The notes under the pieces are model-generated. The model was not told the DNA's origin and did not search any database. It saw nothing but the letters and a program-made list of their open reading frames with translations. Position numbers and translations under genes: made by a program. Below are positions 32,744 through 42,994 of a stretch of 64,000 nt of DNA, one piece after another. Positions within the stretch are counted from its first letter, which is position 1. Every line of letters starts with the position of its first letter. Origin of the DNA: Fictibacillus barbaricus (lineage in GTDB: Bacteria > Bacillota > Bacilli > Bacillales > Fictibacillaceae); assembly GCF_014635025.1 (NCBI RefSeq), contig NZ_BMCE01000002.1:310001-374000 (forward strand), in the 5' to 3' direction.

Positions 32744-33694
32744 TCATATCAAATCACGTTCTTCTAGCACAAGGTCATCACTCTGTATTGTCATTAAAGT
32801 TCTCCGGTCTTGACTGGATTCATTAAGTAAGCGGACGGATTGTCTTCTGACTGCTTTCTCAATCATGTTTCGAATGTATCTTCCATTAGAGAAAGACCCA
32901 TTACTCGCCTGTTTTACTTTTTCGATATGGTTTTTTAGTTTCCATTCACAATCTCTTGTTAAAAGGTACTCTCTTTCAATCAGCATCCTCTTTGCGATCT
33001 CCATTAGTTCCTCAACAGAATAATCAGGAAATGAAATGTTGATCGGAAACCTTGAAGGAAGTCCTGGATTCAATTTTAAGAATCGTTCCATCTCTTTTGG
33101 ATAGCCTGCCAAGATTAATATGAAATCATGCTGCTGATCTTCCATAGCTTTAACAAGCGTATCTATTGCTTCTTTTCCAAAATCTTTTTCCCCTCCACGG
33201 CCTAAGGAATACGCTTCATCAATAAATAGTATTCCCCCGCTGGCCTTTTTCAAAAGGTCTCTCGTTTTTTGTGCAGTGTGCCCTATATATTCACCGACTA
33301 AATCTGCTCTCTCTGCTTCTATCAAGTGGCCTTTAGATAATACTTTCATTTCATGAAAAAGAGTCCCTAGTTTTCTCGCGACCGTCGTTTTGCCGGTACC
33401 TGGATTACCCTTAAACAACATATGAAGAGCTTGTTTCTCTGCCTTCATTCCTAACTCTTGACGGCATTTATTAATATGAAGCCAAGCATAAATCTCTTTA
33501 ACGTGATATTTTAAGTCTTCCATTCCCACTAGACGATTTAGATCCTTCTCCATTTTTAACAATGGATGATGCTGCTCCAATGCCTTTTCTTTTCCTGCTA
33601 AGGTTGCTCCATCATCAATCTTCGTTTTTTCATTTCCCTGGTTTAAAACAATATTGATCTGCCTTTGCTTCTTTACAGCAATAGGTTCGTTCAA
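32744..33694 (-). CDS. spoVK: Stage V sporulation protein K (AAA ATPase)
   Basis: A 316-residue AAA+ ATPase required for spore maturation, related to CbbX-type proteins. Walker A is [15 protein letters not shown] (about 100-114), Walker [15 protein letters not shown] (about 155-168) and sensor 1 FILILAGYP. The arginine-finger region is NPGLPSRFP. The TTG at 33694 (MNEPIAVKK) is preferred because GAGGTG stands eight bases upstream; the longer frame from 33721 has that site inside. The gene precedes hflX in the same direction, 35 bases apart, as in other Bacillus genomes. Confidence 0.9.
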   Translation of the reverse strand: MNEPIAVKKQRQINIVLNQGNEKTKIDDGATLAGKEKALEQHHPLLKMEKDLNRLVGMEDLKYHVKEIYAWLHINKCRQELGMKAEKQALHMLFKGNPGTGKTTVARKLGTLFHEMKVLSKGHLIEAERADLVGEYIGHTAQKTRDLLKKASGGILFIDEAYSLGRGGEKDFGKEAIDTLVKAMEDQQHDFILILAGYPKEMERFLKLNPGLPSRFPINISFPDYSVEELMEIAKRMLIEREYLLTRDCEWKLKNHIEKVKQASNGSFSNGRYIRNMIEKAVRRQSVRLLNESSQDRRTLMTIQSDDLVLEERDLI

Positions 33695-33859
33695 GCGGTA
33701 ACACCTCACTTTGCCAGTCAAATCATTATACGCAGCACCATAAATTTCTGTGACAAATGCCTATAGTCTTTGTTTAACCACTGTTAACAATTTATGTGAA
33801 AGTCTTATGATCTACTACAAAGAAAAGCTTTGTTTTTATAATGAATAAATATTAACTCT

Positions 33860-33874
33860 ATGTAAACGCTTACT
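33860..33874 (+). promoter_or_regulatory. cre site upstream of YitT-like gene
   Basis: ATGTAAACGCTTACT fits the CcpA consensus WTGNAANCGNWNNCW at all positions, 80 bases before the coding start. It suggests catabolite control of the membrane protein gene. Confidence 0.65.
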
Positions 33875-33953
33875 ATTTTCAGACGAATAAAAATACTCAA
33901 GTATGCAAGAATTCCGTGGTATGTTAAATAATGTGAAAAAAGTTTATTGATGA

Positions 33954-34592
33954 ATGGAAGAACAAACTATGCATACAAAATTACAGAAAAGCTTCTTGAT
34001 CATAATCGGTCTATTTTTAACAGCTGCTGGAGTTAAACTATTAAACATACACGCTTTAACGTTTGGCGGAACAGCAGGTATTGCGACTCTAGGATCTTAT
34101 ATGACAAACTTGTCATGGGGGATTTTATTTCTAATCGTAAACCTCCCATTTTTTATCTTATCCATTAAAAAGTTGGGATGGACCTTCTCACTATCTACTT
34201 TTTTATGCATCTTGCTGATCTCAGCGATTTCTGATCTGATGGACTATTTATCTTTTCCTGTCATTTCTCCAATTGCTGCAGCAGTTATCGCTGGTACTTT
34301 AATTGGATTAGGAGTAAGTTTTGTATTGAATTCAGGTGCTTCTCTTGGAGGAATTCATATTTTAGCCCTCTATCTTGAACAGAAATCGAACATCAACCGA
34401 GGCGTTTCCTTATTTGTTACAGATTTTATAATCGTATCCTCAGCTGTTGTGATATTTGGATTTGCAAATGCTCTAATATCGATCATTGCTATTACGATCA
34501 CCTCTTTACTAACAGGAAAATTAAAAACCCCTGTAAAACCATCTGCACCTGTTTATCATGCAAATGAGTCCGAACCCATCAGAAATACTTAA
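33954..34592 (+). CDS. YitT/YczE-like membrane protein
   Basis: A 212-residue membrane protein with five to six helices of the YitT type. Clear hydrophobic segments are FLIIIGLFLTAAGVKLLNI (about 15-33), LSWGILFLIVNLPFFILSI and ISPIAAAVIAGTLIGLGVSF. The motif GASLGGIHILALYLEQKSNI (about 129-148) corresponds to the GxSxGGxDIla region of the YitT family. Function unknown; family members are membrane proteins of unclear transport role. A start at 33954 or at the Met five codons later is possible; GGAAG favours the second. It is the only plus-strand gene between the hflX cluster and yhcN-like gene, and has its own cre site and terminator. Confidence 0.72.
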   Translation: MEEQTMHTKLQKSFLIIIGLFLTAAGVKLLNIHALTFGGTAGIATLGSYMTNLSWGILFLIVNLPFFILSIKKLGWTFSLSTFLCILLISAISDLMDYLSFPVISPIAAAVIAGTLIGLGVSFVLNSGASLGGIHILALYLEQKSNINRGVSLFVTDFIIVSSAVVIFGFANALISIIAITITSLLTGKLKTPVKPSAPVYHANESEPIRNT

Positions 34593-34627
34593 AAGCATTC
34601 TCCGTTTCGGAAAATGCTTTTTTATTT
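34593..34627 (+). terminator. Terminator of YitT-like gene
   Basis: AAAGCATT..TCCG pairs with CGGA..AATGCTTT around TTT, followed by TTTTATTT. Confidence 0.75.
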
Positions 34628-34702
34628 AACATAACAAATCTTATGTTAACAAAATGTCTATCTATGTCATTTCCTGCGCTTCCTTAGGAAATAAAGTTAA
34701 TT

Positions 34703-35281
34703 CTATTCGTACAGATCATCACGATTCTGATCCATCTCTTCATGCATCTCTTGTCTTTCCGTAGATTTTAATTGTCCTCTTAACGGCTGTATCTTTCCGA
34801 TCAAAATCCCCAGTTCGTTGTATACGCCACCCTTTAATTGATGTTCACTCTCTTCAGTTCTTTTCCCTAGCTCTTTTATTTGCTTTATTTTTTCAGGGTC
34901 TGTCGTAATAGCGGCATTTCTTCCATGCGCGTTACCTTTTAAGACATTATATACCTCCTTGCGTAACTGATCGTTTTCTTCGCCCGGTTGCACAGGTTCT
35001 GAAGGGACGATCCCAACAAGGGTATATATTCCGCTCACGATCACGTAGGCCTTATCCACCCCGTTTACTTTTTGAGCAAGCTGAACCAGATCCTTTGATT
35101 GATGGACTTCTTCATTCTTTTCTTCAACCAATGGTGAATCAATCTGAGAATTTGGCGGACGGTCTGAAGGCTCAAATTTTTGTTCCTCTATATCTGCCGT
35201 TTCTTTTCCTGATCCGCTTTTTCCAGAGCACGCACTAAGAGTTAATAACGAACATATAAACAGCATTCCTAATTTTCGCAT
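34703..35281 (-). CDS. YhcN/YlaJ-family sporulation lipoprotein
   Basis: A 192-residue lipoprotein. The signal peptide ends in the lipobox LTLSAC (Cys about 18). A polar linker follows, then the YhcN/YlaJ domain with LVQLAQKVNGVDKAYVIVSG (about 67-86) and ITTDPEKIKQIKELGKRT. Such proteins sit in the inner spore membrane or cell membrane and affect germination or outgrowth. The ATG at 35281 (MRKLG) is chosen because AAAGG stands at good distance; the ATGs at 35290 and 35287 abut the site. It is monocistronic, convergent with the YitT-like gene. Confidence 0.82.
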   Translation of the reverse strand: MRKLGMLFICSLLTLSACSGKSGSGKETADIEEQKFEPSDRPPNSQIDSPLVEEKNEEVHQSKDLVQLAQKVNGVDKAYVIVSGIYTLVGIVPSEPVQPGEENDQLRKEVYNVLKGNAHGRNAAITTDPEKIKQIKELGKRTEESEHQLKGGVYNELGILIGKIQPLRGQLKSTERQEMHEEMDQNRDDLYE

Positions 35282-35382
35282 AGTCATCATCCTTTTTTAC
35301 ATAGTTTTAATAGGACCTGTTTGAAATATGCAAAAAAATTAGCCTTTGCTATAATGGGAAAAAGAGGTTATAGGAGGCAATT

Positions 35383-36384
35383 ATGGAAGAATATCCACAC
35401 TTACCCGAATATGCCGATTCATTTATTACCCATTTACATAAGAAAGGAAGGAAGAGCAGCACGATCAAACGATACCATTATGATCTTCTGGATTTTTTTG
35501 CATGGGTACGAGTTATGAAAAAAACCGATGATTTATCAGTTATCAAGAAGATAGATGCTATGCTTCTAAACGAATATTTTTTATTTCTATCTGAACAAAG
35601 GGAATACAGTGTTGCCACAAGTAAAAGAGTGTTCACTGTTATTAAGAGTCTTTTTCAGTTTCTTCAAGGAAACAGATCCATTCAACATAATCCTTTTACA
35701 GAAATACAGCAAAATCAAAAAGAAGACATCCACTTCTTAGAAGAAGATTTTGTTACAGAAGATGAATTCGAAACGTTATTTCAAACTCTGTCTTCCTATG
35801 AAGGCCTAACCGAAAAACAACAAAAATATAGACATTTACTTATTAAAAGAAATGAAGCGATCGTCTCCCTTCTTTACTTTTATGGTTTAACTCTGCAAGA
35901 AGTAACAAACATTGAAATGAAACACGTTAATTTTACACAGCAAGAGATAACGGTAATAAATAAGAGCGAATCCCGATTGATTCCCCTAGATGAAAAGACA
36001 CATCATTTACTTTATGAATACAAAGAGGATATACCTGACGCTATTCGACCAAGAACCTATTCTTCTGACCGATTCTTCATCGCGTTTGATTATCAAAGGG
36101 GAACATTCCGATTTGATTATAGCAAGTATGAGCCAAAACCTCTAACAGTCATTGCGATACAAAAAATGTTAAGGCAGGAAATCAGGCGTTCTGGGATTAG
36201 AAAAGGAATCAGTTCTCATCACCTAAGAAGAACAGCGATCTTAAATTTTCTGAAGAGTGGAAGATCCGAAGAGGAAGTACAGATGTGGTTTGGATTAAAA
36301 TCACATCTTACACTGCAAAGGTATGAGGCATACTTGCAGAAGTCAATTCATGCTGAGCCAAATAAAAACTCCCTAAAAACCTGA
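35383..36384 (+). CDS. Tyrosine-recombinase-like protein with altered catalytic site
   Basis: A 333-residue protein with the two domains of phage/XerCD-type integrases. An N-terminal SAM-like DNA-binding domain (about 5-100, FITHLHKKGRKSSTIKRYHY) is followed by a catalytic domain. The beta-hairpin lysine is present (NKSESRLIPL), as are H and R of the HxxR box (SSHHLRRTAI) and the nucleophile tyrosine (LQRYEAYL). The first arginine, normally in TGLRxSEL, is replaced: the sequence reads YGLTLQEVTN. The third-box histidine of LGH is also replaced, reading FGLKSH. So four of six catalytic positions remain. It is not in an obvious mobile element; it sits at a core locus convergent with hfq. AGGAGG precedes the ATG. 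Confidence 0.82.
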   Translation: MEEYPHLPEYADSFITHLHKKGRKSSTIKRYHYDLLDFFAWVRVMKKTDDLSVIKKIDAMLLNEYFLFLSEQREYSVATSKRVFTVIKSLFQFLQGNRSIQHNPFTEIQQNQKEDIHFLEEDFVTEDEFETLFQTLSSYEGLTEKQQKYRHLLIKRNEAIVSLLYFYGLTLQEVTNIEMKHVNFTQQEITVINKSESRLIPLDEKTHHLLYEYKEDIPDAIRPRTYSSDRFFIAFDYQRGTFRFDYSKYEPKPLTVIAIQKMLRQEIRRSGIRKGISSHHLRRTAILNFLKSGRSEEEVQMWFGLKSHLTLQRYEAYLQKSIHAEPNKNSLKT

Positions 36385-36408
36385 TTTTAGGTTCCTAGGG
36401 AGTATTTT
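36368..36408. terminator. Bidirectional terminator between recombinase-like gene and hfq
   Basis: ACTCCCTA pairs with TAGGGAGT, with an inner AACCT/AGGTT stem; TATTTTTTATT follows on the plus strand and TTTTTATTTGG on the minus strand. Confidence 0.8.
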
Positions 36409-36645
36409 TTATTCATTCGTATTTGCAGAAGATAAATCGACATTTCGGTGTGGGGTGAACGTTGAAATGGCATGCTTATAAATGAGGTGCTGTTTTCCTT
36501 CTGCCTCAAGTACAACCGTAAAGTTGTCAAACCCCTTAACTAAACCTTTAAGCTGAAAGCCATTCAGCAAATATACGGTCACGTAAATATTTTCGCGACG
36601 TAACTGGTTTAAGTAATGATCCTGTAAATTGATTGATTGCTTCAT
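36409..36645 (-). CDS. hfq: RNA chaperone Hfq
   Basis: A 78-residue Sm-like hexameric RNA chaperone. It begins [19 protein letters not shown] (short N-terminal helix), followed by Sm1 with [20 protein letters not shown] and Sm2 with [10 protein letters not shown]. The last ten residues are polar. The ATG at 36645 is selected by homology and by GAGGAGG ten bases upstream; a longer frame from 36684 would start inside miaA. It lies downstream of miaA in the conserved mutSL-miaA-hfq order. Confidence 0.95.
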   Translation of the reverse strand: MKQSINLQDHYLNQLRRENIYVTVYLLNGFQLKGLVKGFDNFTVVLEAEGKQHLIYKHAISTFTPHRNVDLSSANTNE

Positions 36646-36676
36646 GTGAACAGATCCTCCTCTTTGGGCATTACCC

Positions 36677-37627
36677 CTATACATTCTCGGAAATTTCTAA
36701 TTTCCCTTCTACAAATTGTCGAATTTCTATAAATTTTTTAGAAAAAGGTCCTTCATCCATAGAAAACCACTCTACATTCATCTGGTTACGGAACCAGGTG
36801 AACTGTCTTTTCGCATATCGCCTCGAGTTGCGTTTTAACAATTGAACAGCATCTTCTAATGAACTTTCACCGGAAAGATAAGGGAAAAATTCTTTGTACC
36901 CTATTGCTTTTGCCGCTAGGCTATCTGTAATGTCTTGAGAATAGAGCATTTTCGCTTCCTCTAACACACCTTGTTTTACCATTAAATCGACGCGTTCATC
37001 GATCCGCTCGTAAAGAAGCTCACGATTCATGGTAAGGCCGACTATTGCTAGTTGATAAAGAGATTCCCTTTCTTGTTCCATTTTCTTTTGTTCATTAGAA
37101 GGTACATTACCCGTCTCATAATATATTTCAAGCGCTCGAATCACACGTTGAACATTATTTGGGTGGATCTCTTGAGCTCGAACAGGATCCACTCTTTTTA
37201 ATTCATCATGCAGTGAATCTGCTCCTTCGATCTCTGCTTTTCTTTGCAGTTGATTCCGAATCTCACTGTTATTACCCGCTTCTGAAAATTGATAATGATG
37301 GGTAACTGCACGGATATACAAGCCTGTACCGCCTACGATAATAGGAACTTTTCCTCTTTGGTTGATCTCAGTAATACGTTCACGGGCTAACTGTTGAAAT
37401 TCAGCTGCTGAAAAAGGTTCTATAGGATCTTTTATATCTATAAGGTAATGAGGTATTCCTTCTTTCTCATCCTCTGTCACTTTAGCCGTTCCTATATCGA
37501 GCCCCTTATAGACTTGCATAGAGTCACCGCTTATTATTTCTCCATTGATCGCTTTTGCAAGCTCTATACTTGTTTTTGTTTTTCCAACAGCGGTTGGACC
37601 AACGATTACTACTAATTTTTCTTTCAT
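36677..37627 (-). CDS. miaA: tRNA dimethylallyltransferase MiaA
   Basis: A 316-residue enzyme that adds a dimethylallyl group to A37 of UNN-reading tRNAs, preparing them for MiaB. The P-loop [15 protein letters not shown] (about 10-24), [17 protein letters not shown] (about 34-50), [10 protein letters not shown] and the C-terminal [14 protein letters not shown] are characteristic. It follows mutL by nine bases and precedes hfq. Confidence 0.96.
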   Translation of the reverse strand: MKEKLVVIVGPTAVGKTKTSIELAKAINGEIISGDSMQVYKGLDIGTAKVTEDEKEGIPHYLIDIKDPIEPFSAAEFQQLARERITEINQRGKVPIIVGGTGLYIRAVTHHYQFSEAGNNSEIRNQLQRKAEIEGADSLHDELKRVDPVRAQEIHPNNVQRVIRALEIYYETGNVPSNEQKKMEQERESLYQLAIVGLTMNRELLYERIDERVDLMVKQGVLEEAKMLYSQDITDSLAAKAIGYKEFFPYLSGESSLEDAVQLLKRNSRRYAKRQFTWFRNQMNVEWFSMDEGPFSKKFIEIRQFVEGKLEISENV

Positions 37628-37636
37628 CTTTGACTC

Positions 37637-39496
37637 CTACATGACTCGTTTAAACATCTTTTCGAGTTCATACGTTGATAGGTGAATGGTAATCGGTCTT
37701 CCATGCGGACATGTATATGGATCTTCAGATGCACGCAAAGACTGGAGTAAAGCAAAGATTTCATCATTTCTTAAATGATGATTAGCTTTTATCGACCCTT
37801 TGCATGACATCATGATGGCTGCTTCTTCTCTAAGTTTTTCGATGTCTATTCTTCTATGATCGAGAAGCTGCTGAATGATATCCATGATAACCTCTTTTTC
37901 ATATCCTTTAGGAAACCATTGCGGATGTTCTCTTACAATAAATGTATTCTGTCCAAACGGTTCTAGAAACAGACCCGCTTCACTTAAGAAATGTAAGTGT
38001 TCTTCGAGAAAAGCAGCTTCATTGGCTGTAAATTCAAAGGTAAACGGTACGGTTAATAGTTGTACTTCCCGATTTACCTGACCTACTTTTTTTCTGAAGT
38101 ATTCATACTTGATCCGCTCTTGTGCTGCATGCTGATCAATTAAATATAATCCATTCTCATTTTGAGCCAGGATGTACGTTCCATGCATCTGTCCGATCGG
38201 ATACATAACCGGTATTTTTTCGCCGCTTTCCTCTAAATCAGTCCTATTCAGAGCGGGTTCAGGTTTATTTTCAAAAATAGGCACTTCTGATTCCTCAATA
38301 AAAGGCTTTGTCTTTTCTTTTATCGGTGTTGCCACGTTATGTTGATCTTGCTTGTAAGGTACACTTAAGTTCCCAGATGGCATTACTTCCGGAATGTTAT
38401 TCGACCTTACTTCTTCCTTATTCATTTGGTGATCAAAAGAAAACGAAGGCTGCTCCTCTCTCTCTTTTTGCTTCAGTTCCTTCTTTTTATACTGAACATC
38501 AGGAATAAGCCGCTCATTTCTTATCACTTTTCTCAATTCTGTTTCCACTAACTGGACAAGTTCAGCTTCTTTACTTAATCTTGCTTCATGTTTAGATGGA
38601 TGAACGTTTACGTCAATGATGGTTGGATCCATTTTTACAGACAGAATCGTTATCGGAAACCGGCCGATCGGCAGGAACGTATGATAGGCATTCTGTATTG
38701 CTTTAGAAAGAGCATAGTTTTTAATGTATCTTCCATTCATAAAAAGGGACATGTATGCCCGTGATGCACGGTTCATTTCCGGCTTTGCAATGTACCCGGT
38801 CACTTCATAATCTAATGAGGAAAACGAAACAGGAATCATATTTTTAGCCGTTTGCAACCCATAAACAGATGCAATGATCTGTAGTAGGTTCCCGTTACCC
38901 GATGTTTGAAGAAGCTCTTTTCCGTTGTGTTTTAACCGAAAAGATATCTCCGGATTTGCAAGTGCAAGCCGGTTAACAAGGTCTGTAATCGTACCTAGCT
39001 CTGTCTGGATCGTTTTAACATGTTTCAATCGGGCTGGTGTGTTATAGAACAAATTTCTTACTGTTAGATCCGTCCCTTTTCGGCTGTTCGTCTGCTGCTG
39101 CTTTATAATCTTTCCGTTCTCAATGAACAAATAAGCTCCGGGACCTTCTCCAGTTGATGTCTTCAGCTCAACTTGTGAAACAGATGAGATACTCGGCAAT
39201 GCTTCCCCTCTAAAACCCATTGTTCTGATCTGAATAAGATCTTGTTCACTTTTGATCTTGCTTGTTGCATGTCGGTTAAAAGCAAGCAAACAATCATCAG
39301 GTTCTATTCCGTCTCCATTATCCAATACCCGAATGAGTGACAGACCGCCCTCTTCCACTTCAATCTCAATCCTTGATGCTTTGGCATCGATGGAATTCTC
39401 GACTAACTCTTTAACAACAGAGGCAGGACGTTCAACTACTTCACCAGCAGCGATTTTATTTGATAGATGCTCATCTAGCTGTACAATTTTGCCCAT
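37637..39496 (-). CDS. mutL: DNA mismatch repair protein MutL
   Basis: A 619-residue GHKL ATPase. The N-terminal domain contains [20 protein letters not shown] (about 17-36), [11 protein letters not shown], and [16 protein letters not shown]. The C-terminal domain includes the endonuclease motif [13 protein letters not shown] and the zinc-site pieces CPHGRP near the end, as in MutL proteins that nick DNA. It acts with MutS in mismatch repair. The central linker (about 335-430) is variable and polar. It follows mutS by 15 bases. Confidence 0.96.
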   Translation of the reverse strand: MGKIVQLDEHLSNKIAAGEVVERPASVVKELVENSIDAKASRIEIEVEEGGLSLIRVLDNGDGIEPDDCLLAFNRHATSKIKSEQDLIQIRTMGFRGEALPSISSVSQVELKTSTGEGPGAYLFIENGKIIKQQQTNSRKGTDLTVRNLFYNTPARLKHVKTIQTELGTITDLVNRLALANPEISFRLKHNGKELLQTSGNGNLLQIIASVYGLQTAKNMIPVSFSSLDYEVTGYIAKPEMNRASRAYMSLFMNGRYIKNYALSKAIQNAYHTFLPIGRFPITILSVKMDPTIIDVNVHPSKHEARLSKEAELVQLVETELRKVIRNERLIPDVQYKKKELKQKEREEQPSFSFDHQMNKEEVRSNNIPEVMPSGNLSVPYKQDQHNVATPIKEKTKPFIEESEVPIFENKPEPALNRTDLEESGEKIPVMYPIGQMHGTYILAQNENGLYLIDQHAAQERIKYEYFRKKVGQVNREVQLLTVPFTFEFTANEAAFLEEHLHFLSEAGLFLEPFGQNTFIVREHPQWFPKGYEKEVIMDIIQQLLDHRRIDIEKLREEAAIMMSCKGSIKANHHLRNDEIFALLQSLRASEDPYTCPHGRPITIHLSTYELEKMFKRVM

Positions 39497-39511
39497 CCTT
39501 AAAGCCTCCCT

Positions 39512-42103
39512 TTATCTCAATTTTTTCTGCAGCTTGTATAACGTATTCATCGCATCAAGAGGTGTCATCTCTAATACGTTTAGCGACTTTAATTCTTTTA
39601 TGATGTCGAGCTCTTTTGAATCTCTTTTCCTAACACTCTCGCTTTGCTCAGTAAATAAACTAAGCTGGCTTTCTTGTATCTCCTCTTCCTTTGCTGCAGA
39701 TACCTCTTGGATAGGAAGTGATTCATTTTTCTCTTGATTTTCATATGTCTGCAGAATGGTCTTTGCTCGTGAGATGACTTCCTGCGGAAGTTCAGCGAGC
39801 TCTGCTACTTGGATTCCAAAACTTTTATCAGCTTGTCCGTCAATGACCTTATGCAGAAATACAAGACTTCCCTTTTCTTCAACCGCACTTACAAATACAT
39901 TTTTTAGTGATGGAAGTGACTGTTCTAGAACCGTAAGCTCATGATAATGAGTAGAAAATAACGTTTTGGCTGAAATCTTTTCGTGGATAAATTCTATAAT
40001 GGATTGAGCTAGTGCCATTCCATCATAGGTGGATGTCCCACGTCCGATCTCGTCTAGTAAGATCAAGCTATTTTCTGTTGCGCTAGTGAGTGCAAAATTT
40101 GTTTCTAGCATCTCGACCATAAACGTACTCTGTCCTCCTACTAGATCGTCTGCGGCACCAATTCGAGTAAAAATTTGATCAAACATTGGAAGTTCCGCTT
40201 CTTCAGCAGGAACAAAACAACCAATCTGCATCATGACGGACGTCAAGGCTAGTTGACGCATATACGTACTCTTACCTGCCATGTTCGGTCCCGTAATCAA
40301 GAGCATGCTTCTTTCCCGATTTAAACAGATATCATTTGGAACGTATTCCTGGGCATCCATTACTTTTTCCACTACTGGATGCCTGCCCCCTATGATGTTC
40401 ACGTTTCCGTTTTCTGAAACGGTAGGTCTTACATATCTATATTGTTCGCTGATCGCAGCAAATGACTGGATTACATCTAGTTCAGAAATAGCTGTAGCAA
40501 GCTTCTGGAGACTTGGAATATACTCCTTCACGTACTCTCTTACTTCTAAAAAAAGCGTATATTCAAGACCTGAAATTTTCTCTTCAGCCTCTAAAATGAT
40601 TCTTTCTTTTTCTTTAAGTTCGGGTGTTACATAACGTTCAGCATTAGCCAAGGTTTGTTTTCGTTCATAACGATCAGGGACTTGAGATAAATTGGATTTC
40701 GTTACTTCAATGTAATAACCGAAAATCTTGTTAAATCCTATTTTTAAAGACTTAATCCCAGTAGCTGACTTTTCCTGCTGTTCAAGTGATGCAATCCACG
40801 CTTTCCCGTTTAAGCTCGCATCTTTATATTCATCAAGTTTTTCATTATAGCCTTTTTTTATAATGCCGCCTTCTTTTATGTTGATCGGTGCTTCATCATG
40901 AATGGCGGAGTCCAGATATTGAGCTAGTGACTTATGGTCTTTCATTTTTTCATAAATCTCTGCAGCATATGTCCCTGAGATTTCTTTAATCTTCTCTTTC
41001 AGAATAGGTACACTTACTAGAGAACGTTTTAATTGAACTAAATCTCTTGGACTAGCGTTTCCGTATGAGATCTTAGCAATCAATCGTTCCATATCGTAAA
41101 CAGACTTTAATTGTTCTTTTATTTCTTCACGAACAAAAAATTCTCCGATCAAGTTCTCAACCAACTGAAGCCGTTTTTCTATCGTCTCTTTAACAAAAAG
41201 AGGTTCTTCTACCCATTGTTTAAGCTTTCTTGCACCCATAGCAGTCATGGTAGCGTCTAATAACCAAAGCAAAGAACCTTTCTTGCCTTTCGCTCGGATC
41301 GATTCTGTTAATTCTAAATTGCGTTTAGAGAAAGCATCAAGCTTCATTCTTTTATCGTTCTGCTGAAATTCAACCGGTTTAATATGTTGAAAAGACCGTT
41401 TTTGTGTGTAGCTTAAATAATGAAACAACCTTCCTGCCGCACGTATTAATGCAGGATGAGATAAAGTTTCTACTAGATGTTGAAACTGATCCTCTAAAGT
41501 ATTCTCTTCTTGAATGGAGACTGATGCTTGTCCAGTTTGAGAGACTGTGTTTTTCCATGTGTCATGTAGGTCTTTATCACCGACGATCTCTTTAACACCT
41601 TGACTAAAGAGCAACTGAATAAAAGATAACTCGTTACCTGTATATGTATATCCTTTTAACTCTCCAGTGGATAAATCACATAGCACATAGGCATAAGAGT
41701 CCCCTTCTTTTTCAATCGAAACGAGGTAATTATTCTCTCTGTCTTGCAATAAGTGATCATCGATTACTGTTCCTGGTGTAATGATCTGTATCACTTCACG
41801 TTTAACAACACCAACAGCTTGCTTTGGATCTTCTACTTGCTCACAAATAGCTACTTTGTGTCCGTTCTCTACAAGATTTTTTATATACCCAGCTGATGAA
41901 TGGTAGGGAACCCCGCACATTGGAATACGGTCCTTTGAGCCTCCATCTCTGCTAGTTAGTGTAATTTCAAGTATTTGAGCCGCTTTAACAGCATCTTCAA
42001 AAAACATTTCATAAAAATCGCCTAGACGGAAAAATAAAAAGGCATCCTGGTGAGCTGCCTTGATCGATAAATATTGTTGTATCATAGGAGTATATTGCGA
42101 CAT
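39512..42103 (-). CDS. mutS: DNA mismatch repair protein MutS
   Basis: An 863-residue mismatch sensor. It starts MSQYTPMIQQYLSIKAAH, with the mismatch-reading F-x-E motif in LFFRLGDFYEMF (about 23-34). The ATPase has GPNMAGKSTYMRQ (Walker A), LILLDEIGRGTSTYDGM (Walker B and signature) and FSTHYHELT. A C-terminal clamp-binding motif QLSLF lies near 812. The start at 42103 is chosen because AAAGGTG stands upstream; the longer frame from 42121 has that site inside. First gene of mutS-mutL-miaA-hfq. Confidence 0.96.
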   Translation of the reverse strand: MSQYTPMIQQYLSIKAAHQDAFLFFRLGDFYEMFFEDAVKAAQILEITLTSRDGGSKDRIPMCGVPYHSSAGYIKNLVENGHKVAICEQVEDPKQAVGVVKREVIQIITPGTVIDDHLLQDRENNYLVSIEKEGDSYAYVLCDLSTGELKGYTYTGNELSFIQLLFSQGVKEIVGDKDLHDTWKNTVSQTGQASVSIQEENTLEDQFQHLVETLSHPALIRAAGRLFHYLSYTQKRSFQHIKPVEFQQNDKRMKLDAFSKRNLELTESIRAKGKKGSLLWLLDATMTAMGARKLKQWVEEPLFVKETIEKRLQLVENLIGEFFVREEIKEQLKSVYDMERLIAKISYGNASPRDLVQLKRSLVSVPILKEKIKEISGTYAAEIYEKMKDHKSLAQYLDSAIHDEAPINIKEGGIIKKGYNEKLDEYKDASLNGKAWIASLEQQEKSATGIKSLKIGFNKIFGYYIEVTKSNLSQVPDRYERKQTLANAERYVTPELKEKERIILEAEEKISGLEYTLFLEVREYVKEYIPSLQKLATAISELDVIQSFAAISEQYRYVRPTVSENGNVNIIGGRHPVVEKVMDAQEYVPNDICLNRERSMLLITGPNMAGKSTYMRQLALTSVMMQIGCFVPAEEAELPMFDQIFTRIGAADDLVGGQSTFMVEMLETNFALTSATENSLILLDEIGRGTSTYDGMALAQSIIEFIHEKISAKTLFSTHYHELTVLEQSLPSLKNVFVSAVEEKGSLVFLHKVIDGQADKSFGIQVAELAELPQEVISRAKTILQTYENQEKNESLPIQEVSAAKEEEIQESQLSLFTEQSESVRKRDSKELDIIKELKSLNVLEMTPLDAMNTLYKLQKKLR

Positions 42104-42179
42104 TTTTTCACCTTTTTTCATAACATTTCAATGACGCTATTATATCATAGTTCATCCCTTCTTATGTTTTCTCTGCATG

Positions 42180-42208
42180 AAAAAAACGGGAAGCTTTCTC
42201 CCCGTTTG
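42180..42208 (-). terminator. cotE terminator
   Basis: AACGGG pairs with CCCGTT with AG/CT inside; TTTTTTTCATG follows on the minus strand. Confidence 0.8.
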
Positions 42209-42781
42209 TTATTCTTCTAAATCACCTATTAAAAAATTGGGATCGAGGTCTTCAAAATTTTCATCTTCCACATCAAACTCCCAATCTCTCGTATGATCAT
42301 CATCAAAGCCATCCGGGTTCACATACACACATACTTTTGTTTCACCAATGATCTCACAAACGAATTCTCTTTCTACTTGAACAATTACCTTATTGCCATT
42401 CGGTGAGATCGTTGCCTCTAGTGTGTTTGGTTCTTGCAGCGCTCGGCAAGTGACTTCGTACTGATTTCCTAATGCATTCTTATCTCTTACACTTAGATCG
42501 ACTTTATCTACAAAATGGATCGTTTCTGTGACTACCTCTGTTCGTGTATTATCATTGTAGGAGTACCAAACGTTAATGTCGTAACTTCCTTCAACTTCCA
42601 CAGCTTCTCCATTTCTCTTCGGTTTATAAGCATGATTAATGATCCAGCATCCTAAAATGCTGCTCGGCCGATGGCTCGGTGCAATTGTATGTGTGGCCTG
42701 AGAAAATTTTCTGCCTTTCCCGCAAACCGCTTTTGTGATGATCTCTCTGTAAGTCAGTTCTTGTTCAACGCGTCGTGACAT
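42209..42781 (-). CDS. cotE: Spore outer coat morphogenetic protein CotE
   Basis: A 190-residue protein that organises assembly of the outer spore coat around the forespore. The N-terminus [20 protein letters not shown] and [13 protein letters not shown] (about 43-55), then [20 protein letters not shown], match CotE closely. The C-terminus is strongly acidic ([20 protein letters not shown]), as in other CotE proteins. In B. subtilis, expression is in the mother cell. It lies between mutS and ricA at its usual place. Confidence 0.95.
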   Translation of the reverse strand: MSRRVEQELTYREIITKAVCGKGRKFSQATHTIAPSHRPSSILGCWIINHAYKPKRNGEAVEVEGSYDINVWYSYNDNTRTEVVTETIHFVDKVDLSVRDKNALGNQYEVTCRALQEPNTLEATISPNGNKVIVQVEREFVCEIIGETKVCVYVNPDGFDDDHTRDWEFDVEDENFEDLDPNFLIGDLEE

Positions 42782-42952
42782 ACATGAATCCCTCCTCTAC
42801 CAATCTACATACATAGTATGCTGGGCTGATGCCTATTGTGCTTCCTTTAGTTAAAAATACAATTAGTCTATGTATATGGGCGTTTGTTGTCCAATGTTCT
42901 AAAAATATTCTTTATGTACGGTACGTGAAATTATACTATTTTGTGGAATAAA

Positions 42953-42985
42953 AAACACGGTGCCTGTGTTAGACACCGTGAACTA
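42953..42985 (-). terminator. ricA terminator
   Basis: CACGGTG pairs with CACCGTG across the loop; the minus strand continues TTTTTTATTCC. Confidence 0.75.
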
Positions 42986-42994
42986 AACTATTTA

